Positions 37,722-47,130 are shown, numbered from the stretch's first letter. The stretch is 64,000 bases of DNA from an uncultured Bacteroides sp. (GCF_963678845.1 NZ_OY787464.1:558001-622000); one strand, 5' to 3'. Numbers and translations: made by a program. The notes: generated from the letters alone by a model not told the origin.

Positions 37722-39347
37722 ATGAAAAAAAATTATATAACATTAGCATTGGCTGGTCTGACTATGATAGCTGTTACATCTTGTAATAGCAATTATCTGG
37801 ATGAAACTCCAATGTCAAACTATACATCTTCTACACTAAAAGATTCTAAAGGTATGAATGCTTTGGCACTGGGTATGTATTACGATTTCAGTTTAATTCA
37901 TTCATATACTAACGATCAAGGTTTCTCTTGTGCATTCCAGGTTGGTACAGATGTTTGTGATCCGGCCCAGTATCAAGGCATAGAAGTACCTATGTATAAA
38001 TATGAGAAGTTGACTGCTGATGCATCAGCACCACAAGTATATTGGAAACAATTATATACCATAATTAATGCAGCTAATATAATTATTGAGAATGTAGAAT
38101 CGGGAGCTTCAACTGCAAGCGAAAGTGATAATGCAATTTATAAAGCTGAAGCTTGTTTTATGCGTGCTTGGTGTTATGATCAGTTAGCTGTATTTTATGG
38201 TGGTGTGCCTTTAACTTTAAAACCTGCCAGCTCAGCTAAAACGGATTATACTCGTGCAAGTTTGAGTGAAGTTAATGCACAAATTGTTACTGATTTAACT
38301 TACGCTACCACTAACTTGCCAGAGCCTGATGCCGTTAAAAACGGTAGCCGTGCAAACAAATATTCAGCTTATCAATTGCTGGCTGAAGTTTGTATCCGTA
38401 CCAAAGAATATCAAAAAGCAGTAGATGCTTGTAACACAATTATTGGATCTGGTAAGTTTGCTTTAAATACAACTTTACGGTCTGGATTAAGTTATAGTGA
38501 TTACTATCACGATATGTTTGCTCAGGGATATATGCGCCGTAAACAAGGAAATAAGGAAATGATATGGAACTATGAAAGTGAAAACAATAATACTATAACA
38601 GGTGGACAATCCGGTTCTTTCCAGCAACGCCGTTGTTGGGTTGCCGCTTACTATCAATATTCAAGTTCTGGTTTGGTTTTGAGTGATTCTTTAGGTGGAC
38701 GTGGTTTGGCCCGTATGCGTTTAAGTAGCCGAATGCTAAACCTTTACCAAGCTGGCGATATTCGTAACTCTCAGGCTAACATCCATCGTAACTTCTATGT
38801 AAACGGAAAGAAATTTAAAGGAACGGATGCCGTTAATGACTCTATCTTTAAACTTCCTCCTTACTGTACAAAATGGAATTCCTTTGATCCAAATGATACA
38901 TTTGGTTACACAGCTGTACATGATGTTCCTATGATGCGTTTTGGCGAAACTTATTTATTGCTGGCTGAGGCATATCTTGGACTAAGTAAAACTTCAGAAG
39001 CCGCAGCTGCGATCAATGTACTTCGTACTCGTGCTTTTGGAAGCCCTCTACTAGGACAGGTTTCTGCTTCACAGATAAATATAGATTTCATTCTTGATGA
39101 ACGTGCACGTGAGCTAATTGGAGAAGAAAACCGCCGTTATACTTTGATGCGTACCGGACAATTACAAAAGCGCGCCGCAATGAATAAGGACTTCGTTGCT
39201 GCTAATAACTCATTATCTAATTCATCTCTGGAAGCTAGTTATGCAATCAGCAATACAGATAAAATACAGAATCTTTGGCCTATACCTAAGACCGAAATTG
39301 ATTTGAATAAGGATGGTAAATTAGAGCAAAACCCAGGTTATAACTAA
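37722..39347 (+). CDS. SusD/RagB-like surface glycan-binding lipoprotein
   Basis: Forms the lid of the SusC transporter. It is a lipoprotein (AVTSC, with Cys21 the lipidated residue) of 541 residues with the typical alpha-helical repeats (CFMRAWCYDQLAVFYGGVPL near 145-165) and C-terminal signatures (FILDERARELIGEENRR; LWPIPKTEIDLN). It ends the PUL. The strong terminator after it and the IS element mean no further PUL gene follows within reach. Confidence 0.95.
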   Translation: MKKNYITLALAGLTMIAVTSCNSNYLDETPMSNYTSSTLKDSKGMNALALGMYYDFSLIHSYTNDQGFSCAFQVGTDVCDPAQYQGIEVPMYKYEKLTADASAPQVYWKQLYTIINAANIIIENVESGASTASESDNAIYKAEACFMRAWCYDQLAVFYGGVPLTLKPASSAKTDYTRASLSEVNAQIVTDLTYATTNLPEPDAVKNGSRANKYSAYQLLAEVCIRTKEYQKAVDACNTIIGSGKFALNTTLRSGLSYSDYYHDMFAQGYMRRKQGNKEMIWNYESENNNTITGGQSGSFQQRRCWVAAYYQYSSSGLVLSDSLGGRGLARMRLSSRMLNLYQAGDIRNSQANIHRNFYVNGKKFKGTDAVNDSIFKLPPYCTKWNSFDPNDTFGYTAVHDVPMMRFGETYLLLAEAYLGLSKTSEAAAAINVLRTRAFGSPLLGQVSASQINIDFILDERARELIGEENRRYTLMRTGQLQKRAAMNKDFVAANNSLSNSSLEASYAISNTDKIQNLWPIPKTEIDLNKDGKLEQNPGYN

Positions 39348-39373
39348 TTAATGAATCCATTCGTTTAATCTCA

Positions 39374-39412
39374 GAAAAGAGAGTAGCATGATTATTTTGC
39401 TACTCTCTTTTT
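39374..39412 (+). terminator. PUL terminator after susD
   Basis: AAAAGAGAGTAGCA pairs with TGCTACTCTCTTTT (14 bp, 9-base loop), followed by T residues. The canB terminator shares the AGAGAGTAGCA stem. Confidence 0.93.
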
Positions 39413-39503
39413 TATTCCGAACTATTGCTGTCTGGTAAAGATAGCACTTTTAGGGAGGGCACTGAAAAACTGGCTCTTTAGGTTTTTCGGCAATTAAATT
39501 ACT

Positions 39504-39547
39504 CAGCACATATCCATTAAAAGATTGGGATATGTGCTGTTTTTTTT
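39504..39547 (+). terminator. Terminator-like hairpin at the start of the IS, before the transposase
   Basis: CAGCACATATCC pairs with GGATATGTGCTG (12 bp, 12-base loop) and is followed by eight T residues. It lies 50 bases inside the left end and 30 bases before the transposase start, where it would stop transcripts entering from outside. Confidence 0.75.
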
Positions 39548-39576
39548 ATACCTTTATAAGTATAAATCAATCCGAT

Positions 39577-41034
39577 ATGCTTCCATTGCAACAAGCCATA
39601 CCGTTCAGTAATTACACAGATCTATACGATTTGCTTATTCCACAGGACAATCTATTGCGTCAAATAAACGACCTGATAGACTTCTCTTTCGTCCATAAGG
39701 AACTCCTGGACAAATACTGCCTGAATAACGGTCGTACGGCCGAGTGCCCGATCAGGATGTTCAAATATCTTTTGTTAAAGACAATCTTTGATATTTCGGA
39801 CGTGGACGTTGTTGAACGCTCGCGATATGATCTTTCATTCAAATACTTTTTGGATCTGGCTCCCGAGGAAACCGAATTGATCTCTCCAAGTTCTTTGTGT
39901 AAGTTTCGCCGACTCCGTTTGAAGGACAAGGATTTGTTGAATCTGCTTATAGGAACGACAGTGTCTATTGCAATAGACAAGGGAATCATCAAGTCAAAGA
40001 CCATTATTGTTGATTCCACACACACCGGTTCACGGAGCAACCCGTATTCGCCTGTCGAGATTTTGCGACTTCGTTCAAAGCAGTTGCGCAAGAGCCTTTA
40101 TGATGTGGAGGAGTCAATAAAAGAAGGTTTGCCCCTGAAGAATGAAGATGACGATCTGGAGCATGAGCTTGATTATACCAAAGCGTTGTTTGAAGTCGTA
40201 TCCGACAACGAGACATTGGTCAATGTTCCCAAAGTCAGAGAGCGTCTGAACATGCTCAAGGAAACGCTTTCAGATATCGAGGATCATTATGTCAGCTCCA
40301 CAGATGAAGATGCACGGGTTGGACACAAAAGCCAGGACAAGTCGTTCTTTGGCTATAAGACACACATCGCCATGAGTGACGAACGTATAATCACTGCCGC
40401 CACAGTCACTTCCGGGGAGAAGGGTGACGGTCCCCAATTACCCGAACTTGTTGAACAGAGCCGAAACAACGGCATGGAAGTTGAAACAGTCATTGGAGAC
40501 ACCGCATATTCGGGAAAGAACAACATTCAGCTCGCTCAAGATGAGCAAAAAGGATTTGAACTGGTGGCAAAACTTAATCCTGCCATAAGCCAAGGCTCCC
40601 GACGGGCGGAGCAAAGTTTTGAATTCAATAAGGATGCGGGTATGTTCGTATGCCCTGCAGGGCATATGGCGATACGGCGTGCCAAGCAGGGTAAAAAGAA
40701 TCAAGGAAAGAATCAGTTTATCGTATACTTCTTCAATACTGACAAATGTCGGATATGTGGCAGGCGGCAAGGATGTTACAAAGAGGGTGCAAAAACGAAA
40801 ACCTACTCGGTCAGGATTAAATCTGACGAACATAAACACCAGATGGATTTTCAAGAAACAGATGAATTTAGGGCCAAATCTCGATCACGATACAAGATAG
40901 AAGCTAAAAATGCGGAACTTAAGAATGTGTTCGGGTATGATAGGGCATTGTCATACGGCCTGACATGCATGCAACTTCAAGGCGCCATGGCCATTTTTGC
41001 TGCAAATATCAAGAGAATTCTCAAATTAATCTAA
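39577..41034 (+). CDS. IS1182-family-like transposase
   Basis: A DDE transposase of 485 residues. The N-terminal DUF772-like domain (about 20-130) includes ECPIRMFKYLLLKTIFDISD. The catalytic core has VDSTHT near 163 and DTAYSGKNN near 309. A late Cys cluster (CRICGRRQGCY) is typical of this family. I chose the ATG at 39577 (MLPLQQAIPF). An in-frame ATG at 39532 would add residues inside the terminator hairpin. Confidence 0.9.
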   Translation: MLPLQQAIPFSNYTDLYDLLIPQDNLLRQINDLIDFSFVHKELLDKYCLNNGRTAECPIRMFKYLLLKTIFDISDVDVVERSRYDLSFKYFLDLAPEETELISPSSLCKFRRLRLKDKDLLNLLIGTTVSIAIDKGIIKSKTIIVDSTHTGSRSNPYSPVEILRLRSKQLRKSLYDVEESIKEGLPLKNEDDDLEHELDYTKALFEVVSDNETLVNVPKVRERLNMLKETLSDIEDHYVSSTDEDARVGHKSQDKSFFGYKTHIAMSDERIITAATVTSGEKGDGPQLPELVEQSRNNGMEVETVIGDTAYSGKNNIQLAQDEQKGFELVAKLNPAISQGSRRAEQSFEFNKDAGMFVCPAGHMAIRRAKQGKKNQGKNQFIVYFFNTDKCRICGRRQGCYKEGAKTKTYSVRIKSDEHKHQMDFQETDEFRAKSRSRYKIEAKNAELKNVFGYDRALSYGLTCMQLQGAMAIFAANIKRILKLI

Positions 41035-41131
41035 GAAGGCGTGTTTTCTCTGTAAATCAACTGAAAATGCTCATGTAGCAATGTTTACGACTATCCGCCC
41101 CCTTTCAAGTTTGTTTTTCAGGAAATATAGA

Positions 41132-41168
41132 AAAATAGCCAAATCCGATTTCCGGGCTTGGCTATTTT
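41132..41168 (+). terminator. Terminator after the transposase gene
   Basis: AAAATAGCCAA pairs with TTGGCTATTTT (11 bp) around a 15-base loop, inside the right end of the IS. Confidence 0.75.
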
Positions 41169-41281
41169 GAATTTTATCGACTCGTGAACGATAATCTGAA
41201 AAATTGAAAGACTTTTTCAGTGCCCTCCTTTTAGGCGATACCTTTTTTTAATCAACGTTAGTGTACTTCCATGAAAAATAA

Positions 41282-41289
41282 TACTTTTG
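41282..41289 (+). promoter_or_regulatory. Possible canB -7 element
   Basis: TACTTTTG fits TAnnTTTG, 59 bases before the start codon. No clear TTTG is seen upstream. The IS inserted 47 bases before this element, so it may have replaced part of the old upstream region. Confidence 0.45.
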
Positions 41290-41347
41290 TAAATAAAATC
41301 TATAGAGTTTCTGTTCAATTCTTGTTCAGGAAAAGAGATATATAACA

Positions 41348-42022
41348 ATGGAAAAAGAAGAAAACAAAACGGAGCTTACAACAGAGCACATTCTCAATGG
41401 ATCTGTTCTCAGTAAAGAAGAACAGCAAAAGCTTACCCCGGAAAGTGTACTTGACGTTCTTAAAAAAGGTAATCAGGAATTTATTGAAGACAATCTTACA
41501 GTGCGCAACAATTCCGACCGCATTCGTGCTGCTGTGCTGGGACAATATCCACTGGCTGTGGTATTATCCTGTCTTGATTCACGTGTTCCGGTAGAAGATA
41601 TATTCCACAGAGGTATTGGCGATGTTTTTGTTACCCGCGTGGCAGGTAATATAGTAAATGAAGATATTCTTGGCAGTCTGGAATATGCATGCAAGGTTTC
41701 GGGCTCCAAAGTAATTGTAGTACTGGGACACACTCATTGCGGAGCCATCCAGTCGGCCATTGACAATGTAAAACTAGGCAACATCACCTCTTTATTATCG
41801 AAAATAAAACCTGCTGTAGAAAAAGCAAGAAACTGTTATCAGGGAGAAAAATCATCAAAGAATGATGAGTTTATGGATGCTGTTTGCTGTTTCAATGTTC
41901 ATACTTCTATTGACGAGATAAGAAGTAAAAGTCCAATTCTGAAAGAGATGGAAGAATATAATGAAATAAAAATAGTTGGAGCTATTTACGATATGAAAAC
42001 GGGGAAGGTTGACTTTCTGTAG
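41348..42022 (+). CDS. Beta-class carbonic anhydrase
   Basis: Interconverts CO2 and bicarbonate in the cytoplasm. The zinc ligands are visible: Cys75 in SCLDSRVP (with the Asp-Arg pair), and His128 and Cys131 in GHTHCGA. It is 224 residues, with an N-terminal charged segment typical of the family. It is monocistronic, followed by its own terminator. Confidence 0.95.
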   Translation: MEKEENKTELTTEHILNGSVLSKEEQQKLTPESVLDVLKKGNQEFIEDNLTVRNNSDRIRAAVLGQYPLAVVLSCLDSRVPVEDIFHRGIGDVFVTRVAGNIVNEDILGSLEYACKVSGSKVIVVLGHTHCGAIQSAIDNVKLGNITSLLSKIKPAVEKARNCYQGEKSSKNDEFMDAVCCFNVHTSIDEIRSKSPILKEMEEYNEIKIVGAIYDMKTGKVDFL

Positions 42023-42039
42023 TTAAGAAAATATTTTAG

Positions 42040-42086
42040 AAAGAGAGTAGCAGAATAATCATGAATCTGCTACTCTCTTTTTTATT
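42040..42086 (+). terminator. Terminator of the carbonic anhydrase gene
   Basis: AAAGAGAGTAGCAGA pairs with TCTGCTACTCTCTTT around 11 bases, followed by T residues. The AGAGAGTAGCA stem is the same as in the susD terminator. Confidence 0.93.
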
Positions 42087-42156
42087 CAAAAATATTAATA
42101 ATCAGAAAAAGTCTCGCAGTCTCGCAAAAGCATTATAAAACATTATAAATCAATAA

Positions 42157-42200
42157 TATATTGCCGCGTAGCTTTATAAAAGAAGCTACGCGGCAATATA
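42157..42200. repeat. Large perfect inverted repeat in the canB-NPP gap
   Basis: The arms 42157-42174 and 42083+100-42200 (that is, 42183-42200) pair over 18 bases (core TTGCCGCGTAGCTT) around TATAAAAG. A third GCTACGCG occurs at 42204-42211 inside a small AAAGC/GCTTT hairpin. It is not followed by a T run. The surrounding 565 bases (42023-42587) contain no gene. Confidence 0.75.
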
Positions 42201-42340
42201 AAAGCTACGCGCTTTGTCTCGTAATCATCGAGCTTTTTATCTATTCTATTATAACTATTGTCGCATAAATATAAAGAGGTGACTTTTCAGACTTCTGTCT
42301 CGGGAGATATGTATGTTTTAACAATAAAAATCATGCGTAC

Positions 42341-42419
42341 ACCCGGATGGAGAGATAGCCTCCACCCGGGTGTACATTATCTCTCCATCTGGGTGTAAAT
42401 GGCGTATACACCTGGGTGT
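42341..42419. repeat. Phased palindrome array D: four ACCCGGGT-like cores at 23-bp pitch
   Basis: Cores start at 42341 (ACCCGGAT), 42364 (ACCCGGGT, a perfect palindrome), 42387 (ATCTGGGT) and 42410 (ACCTGGGT), exactly 23 bases apart. The segments 42340-42357 and 42379-42396 are inverted copies with one mismatch. This is the same architecture as the TTGTACAA arrays but with a different core and one base more of pitch. It lies between convergent genes. Confidence 0.8.
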
Positions 42420-42587
42420 GCAGCAAGAATACCGGTTATAAAATAATTAGAATAAGAGTTTTATCTTAAAAGTTATTCGCCAAAATTATCTTATGTATAG
42501 CATTTGCAACCCAGCTGAGAGATAGCATATCAGGACTCTGAGATTATACGAAGTGCCAGACTGATAGAGTATTTTGCGATTTTACAT

Positions 42588-43799
42588 TTACTTTGCCAGA
42601 ATATCTTTTATTCTATTAAAATCACCATCGGTCTTTTCAGGATTCACTCCCAATAAATAAGCCAATAACGGATAGATATCTACATTGACAAAGCCTTTAG
42701 ATTTGTAGCTTTTCTTGAAGTCTGGTCCGTAAGCATAAAAGATAACCTGCATTTCAGGACAAGCCGGATCATATCCATGTGCACCCATAAGCTTTGAAGG
42801 GTGATCAGAAAATTGCCATCCGCAATCCGGGCAAACAACTACATCTCCTATCCTGTCACTTGTTCCATAATGCAGTGAAGTAGGAATATTTTCTTTCTTA
42901 TAAACCTTTATATGATCTACATTATTCAACGCAAATAAAACAGAATCCTGGCATCCCTGACGGGTAAATATAGAAGTAGGATTTGAACCATCAATTTTTT
43001 CCACCCAACGAGACGTTATATAATCACTCACACGGACAACTCTTTCCAGACTTATATCCGCCATTCCATGATCAGAAGTAATAATCACATTCACTTTTGA
43101 AGCAATAGGCAGTTCCTTAATTTTATGCATCAAGTCGCCCATCAAGCTATCCAGATAATGAACTTCATTACCCACTTCCCTACTCTTTGGTCCGAAATAG
43201 TGCCCTTTACCATCAGGCTCTGAAAAGTAGAGCATGATTAAACGTGGGCGATCTTCTTTCTTTTTATTTAGCCACGAAATTACAGTATCAACCCTCGCTG
43301 CAAAAGGAATCATAGGCTTCTTATCATAATTCTTATAATAAGTGGGATATGTGTTTTTTATTGCAATATCAGATCCTACCCAATACACATTTCCAGTCTT
43401 TACTCCTTGCTTCTGGGCAGTAATCCATATCGGTTCCCCTAAATAATAAGCCGGATTGTTACGGGTAGCAGAATCTCCCATTGAATAAAGTACTCCTGTT
43501 TTTTTATTCCAAAAGGTATTATTCACAATGCCATGATGATCGGGTACCAATCCGGTAGCCAAAGTATAATGATTTGGAAAAGTGGATGCCGGATAGGAAG
43601 GTTGCATACTTTCTGCTTTCACTCCTATACAGGCTACTTTATCGAGATTAGGAGTGGAATACATTTGTGGATAATCCCATCTGAATGCATCCAATGAAAC
43701 AATAATTGTGTAATTGTCGCTTTTCTTTGCTCCATATACTGAGGAAGTAAGGAAAACTATCAAGAGAAAGGATGAAATAAACTTATGCATAATTTTCAT
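42588..43799 (-). CDS. Secreted nucleotide pyrophosphatase/phosphodiesterase (NPP, alkaline phosphatase superfamily)
   Basis: Hydrolyses phosphodiester or pyrophosphate bonds in the periplasm or at the surface. The signal peptide ends near residue 23. Metal-site residues include Asp in IVSLDAFRWDY, the nucleophile Thr or Ser in YPASTFPNHYTLATG (the TFPNH motif), and Asp-His in TSDHGMAD. C-terminal His ligands include AHGYD. The 403 residues fit bacterial NPPs. It is read toward the right-hand palindromes, 68 bases after the TonB receptor, and has its own TACCTTTG -7 element. Confidence 0.92.
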   Translation of the reverse strand: MKIMHKFISSFLLIVFLTSSVYGAKKSDNYTIIVSLDAFRWDYPQMYSTPNLDKVACIGVKAESMQPSYPASTFPNHYTLATGLVPDHHGIVNNTFWNKKTGVLYSMGDSATRNNPAYYLGEPIWITAQKQGVKTGNVYWVGSDIAIKNTYPTYYKNYDKKPMIPFAARVDTVISWLNKKKEDRPRLIMLYFSEPDGKGHYFGPKSREVGNEVHYLDSLMGDLMHKIKELPIASKVNVIITSDHGMADISLERVVRVSDYITSRWVEKIDGSNPTSIFTRQGCQDSVLFALNNVDHIKVYKKENIPTSLHYGTSDRIGDVVVCPDCGWQFSDHPSKLMGAHGYDPACPEMQVIFYAYGPDFKKSYKSKGFVNVDIYPLLAYLLGVNPEKTDGDFNRIKDILAK

Positions 43800-43828
43800 T
43801 TTATGAATTAAACAGAAAAGGATACCTG

Positions 43829-43836
43829 CAAAGGTA
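43829..43836 (-). promoter_or_regulatory. -7 element of the NPP gene
   Basis: On the minus strand this reads TACCTTTG, 30 bases before the start. It sits within a hairpin (AAAGGATACC with GGTACCCTTT, one mismatch) that may also separate it from the upstream receptor gene. Confidence 0.55.
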
Positions 43837-43867
43837 CCCTTTCATTATATAAAATCAAATATATTGA

Positions 43868-46800
43868 CTAGAAAATATATCTTACTCCAATTTGTGATCT
43901 CCAACGAGAGTTATAATCAGATGCGCTATACAGCTTACTTCCAGCAGGTTTTGTAAACTGGAACGTAGGAATACCGTTAGCATCTACACTTGATACAGCA
44001 ACCGGAGTATAGGAGTAACTTGTTGAATTATAAACACCCCAGGAACGATTGAGAAGATTTCCCACATTCAGTATATCAAATGTAAGCTGTATTGTATTTC
44101 TTCTTCCAGCAACATTCACATAAAAATCTTGTGCGAGATGGAAATCAAAATGATTTTCAAATGGTGAGCGCAGACCGTTTCTTGGTATATATTGTCCTTT
44201 CAAAGCTTTTATATCATTATTTGCATTAATCCATTCGCCTAAAGCTGCTCTCTGTTGATCGGCAGTCATAGCATTATTACCTGTTATAGGTTTGAACAAC
44301 ATAGTTGCCAGCTCAGCATCTGTTGGAACATATAGAACATCATTTCCTGATGCACCGTCATTATTCAGATTGTTTTGATAGCATACAGAATAATTAGATC
44401 CAGACTGTCCGTTATAGAACAAACTAACAGTTGTAGCAAAGTGTTTAGCATACTCTTTCTTATAAGATACACTACCTATAATTCTGTGACGGACATCAAA
44501 ATCTGAATATGAAAGTTCAGGATTATTAGGTCCTTGCCAGTTTTCGTTGTATTGCCAGTTAGAAACAGCCTGACTAGAAGTTCCATCATTCATCCCTGTT
44601 GATTTTCCATAGGTATAAGCAGCCATAGTACTTAAACCAAAATCGAAGTCTTTTTCAAGTTTGGCGGTTAAACTATATGTGTATCCTTTACTTGAATTAG
44701 TTAGATAAACAATACCCGTATACTCTTTTGTATATGCATTGTTTGTTGCAGGATTAATTTCAGCTTTATACAAAGGCCTTTTATCTCCACCATTAGATAA
44801 ATATTTCCCATTTTCTCCATAAGCCAGATTTTTATAAAGCACATTATTCATCGTTTTTGAATAAAGTCCTTCCAAAGAGCCTTTAATACCATAAGCAAAA
44901 GTATGCTCAACCGCTAAATTAGCACGAAATACCTGAGGAAATTTAAAATTTTTATCAACCACATCAATTTCTGAAGTCATTGTTCCACTAGGAACAAATT
45001 GTTTAGTTGGATCAATTTGAAACTTAAAGCCTTTAGACATTGCACTGGCCATGTCTGCCGCCTGAAGGCGAGTACGACTATACTCTACACCTGTATTTGA
45101 AAAATTATTAGAAAGCCATACAAAAGGTATTCTTCCTGTAAAAATACCTAAGCCCCCACGAACCAGAGTTTTTCTGGAATCATCAAGATTCCATCTGAAA
45201 CCAACACGAGGAGAAAACATAGGGGTTGATGAAGGCATTTGGTTAGTTGCAACATTATATTCTTTAGCAATAGCAGAACTATTGAAAGTTACATTTTCTC
45301 CTGGTTTATCAAAGAACAAAGGAATATCCATACGAACACCATAGGTTAAACGGAACAAATCTGTTACATTCCAATCATCCTGCAAGTAAAGACCTAACTG
45401 AGCAGCACCAAAAGAAGGAGCCCATCGCTTACTACCCGTTATATCCTCTCTTGAAAAAGAATAATTATATTCGTAAGGAGCAGCTTCATTAGCAGTACCA
45501 ATACTTAAAAAATCATTCAATGAGTTATAAACGTAAGATCCGTAATTTTCACGAATAAACAAATTCTTAAATTTAAAGAATTCATTATGAGTTCCTGCTG
45601 TGAATGTATGAGTTCCCTTAAACCATGTTAAATTATCAGTTAAAGTGAACACATCCTGATTCAGATAATTTGCAGGTGAATATCTTTCCGATCCAAGTTC
45701 AACCGATCTTGAATTAGTTAGATTAATCTTCATATAAGGAATAGGCTGACCTGCAATTTCTCTGGAATCTCTTACACGCGTATACCCTGCTCTAAATTCA
45801 TTTGCTAATTCAGTTGAGAAACGAGAATTCAATTCTGCCACAAGTGAATGGGTTTTATTATTCATTGTGTACCCATTATTATTAAAATGTAAAGCATTTG
45901 CTGAATTCGAGAAAATGAGTTGATTAGCATCTAAATAGCTGTAACGGAATGTAAATTTATTAGCTTGGTTGATATTCCAGTCTACACGGGCCAATAACTT
46001 AGTTGATTCAGTATTAATATCTTGTGAACTATAGCCACCTCCATTATCACCACCAGTAAGAGATATTAATTTATCTGAAATTTGTTTTGCCTCATCTGCT
46101 GTAATATTTGAGCCATCACCAACATTATAAGATGAAGGATATGTTTTCTTACTCTTTTCTGCATTAGCAAAAAAGAACAATTTATTTTTAATAATAGGAC
46201 CTCCAAAAGTAAAGCCATAAGTTTTATCCGATTGCTTGGATAATTTCTTCCTGTTAGCAAAATCCTTTCCAGCTGTAGTACCTGCAAAATTCTGATTGTT
46301 ATAGTATTCATAAGCCGATCCATGAAAATCATTTGTACCCGATTTGGTAATTGCATTAATGCCACCGCCAGTAAAGCCACTCTGACGAACATCAAAAGGA
46401 GCTATAACTACCTGTATTTCCTCAATTGCATCAAGTGAAATAGGATTAGCGCCAGTTTGTCCACCATTTGTTCCACTAGAAGACAGACCAAACACATCAT
46501 TATTTACAGCACCATCAATCTGAAAACTGTTATATCTGTTATTAGAACCAGCAAAAGATAGTCCACTTCCGGAAACAGTTGCCTGAGGGGTCATTTTTGC
46601 AACATCATAAATACTACGAGATATAGAAGGTGAATTTTCTATTCTATTTCTACTAAAATTCACTGCTGCTCCTGTTTTTTGGGAATTAAACTTTCCATCA
46701 CGAGAAGCAACCACAACCACCTCATTCAGTATTTCGGAAGATGCTTTGAGAGCAGCATCCAGCAAATAGTTTTCACCCAATTGCAATGTAATACCAGAGA

Positions 46801-47068
46801 AAGAAGACTTTTGAAAACCTATATAAGTTATTTCAACTTTATATGGACCACCAGAACGCATCCCTTGAAGTGAGAAATGGCCATCAGCATTTGTAATAGT
46901 GCCATATCTGGTGCCCGAAGGTTCATGAATAGCCAGAACTGTGGCTCCAATGGCTGGCTCACCTTCTGCCACAACCTTACCATTTATCCCGGCAGTTGTA
47001 ACCTGAGCATTAATCATAGTAGTAAATATCAATACTACTACCATAAATGAAAATAATCTTTTAAACAT
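43868..47068 (-). CDS. TonB-dependent receptor, Oar-like, with a carboxypeptidase-D-like domain
   Basis: A 1066-residue outer-membrane protein. The signal peptide ends near residue 21. Residues about 25-105 form a carboxypeptidase-type beta-sandwich (INGKVVAEGEPAIGATVL), followed by a plug (EILNEVVVVASRDGKFNSQK; GGINAITKSGTNDFHGSAYE) and a beta-barrel. Oar-like receptors move proteins or other large substrates. It lies downstream of a second TonB receptor and lipoprotein and upstream of NPP. Possible shared function in phosphate-ester use is inference. Confidence 0.9.
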   Translation of the reverse strand: MFKRLFSFMVVVLIFTTMINAQVTTAGINGKVVAEGEPAIGATVLAIHEPSGTRYGTITNADGHFSLQGMRSGGPYKVEITYIGFQKSSFSGITLQLGENYLLDAALKASSEILNEVVVVASRDGKFNSQKTGAAVNFSRNRIENSPSISRSIYDVAKMTPQATVSGSGLSFAGSNNRYNSFQIDGAVNNDVFGLSSSGTNGGQTGANPISLDAIEEIQVVIAPFDVRQSGFTGGGINAITKSGTNDFHGSAYEYYNNQNFAGTTAGKDFANRKKLSKQSDKTYGFTFGGPIIKNKLFFFANAEKSKKTYPSSYNVGDGSNITADEAKQISDKLISLTGGDNGGGYSSQDINTESTKLLARVDWNINQANKFTFRYSYLDANQLIFSNSANALHFNNNGYTMNNKTHSLVAELNSRFSTELANEFRAGYTRVRDSREIAGQPIPYMKINLTNSRSVELGSERYSPANYLNQDVFTLTDNLTWFKGTHTFTAGTHNEFFKFKNLFIRENYGSYVYNSLNDFLSIGTANEAAPYEYNYSFSREDITGSKRWAPSFGAAQLGLYLQDDWNVTDLFRLTYGVRMDIPLFFDKPGENVTFNSSAIAKEYNVATNQMPSSTPMFSPRVGFRWNLDDSRKTLVRGGLGIFTGRIPFVWLSNNFSNTGVEYSRTRLQAADMASAMSKGFKFQIDPTKQFVPSGTMTSEIDVVDKNFKFPQVFRANLAVEHTFAYGIKGSLEGLYSKTMNNVLYKNLAYGENGKYLSNGGDKRPLYKAEINPATNNAYTKEYTGIVYLTNSSKGYTYSLTAKLEKDFDFGLSTMAAYTYGKSTGMNDGTSSQAVSNWQYNENWQGPNNPELSYSDFDVRHRIIGSVSYKKEYAKHFATTVSLFYNGQSGSNYSVCYQNNLNNDGASGNDVLYVPTDAELATMLFKPITGNNAMTADQQRAALGEWINANNDIKALKGQYIPRNGLRSPFENHFDFHLAQDFYVNVAGRRNTIQLTFDILNVGNLLNRSWGVYNSTSYSYTPVAVSSVDANGIPTFQFTKPAGSKLYSASDYNSRWRSQIGVRYIF

Positions 47069-47122
47069 AAACTAATTAATTAGATAAATACTAAGAATTT
47101 TAAATATTCCTAAAAATTTATA

Positions 47123-47130
47123 CAAAAGTA
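47123..47130 (-). promoter_or_regulatory. -7 element of the Oar-like receptor gene
   Basis: On the minus strand this reads TACTTTTG, about 54 bases before the start codon and well after the terminator of the upstream gene. Confidence 0.5.

Larger units (their letters stand above)
39455..41227 (+). mobile_element. IS1182-family-like insertion sequence (1773 bp)
   Basis: The ends are inverted: GAGGGCACTGAAAAA at the left and its complement at the right (15 matched bases, then partial). An 8-bp direct repeat CTTTTAGG flanks it (39447-39454 and 41228-41235), a target duplication. One transposase gene fills it. The element sits between the susD terminator and canB and interrupts no gene. The intact ends, open frame and matching duplication suggest a fairly recent arrival. 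Confidence 0.9.
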
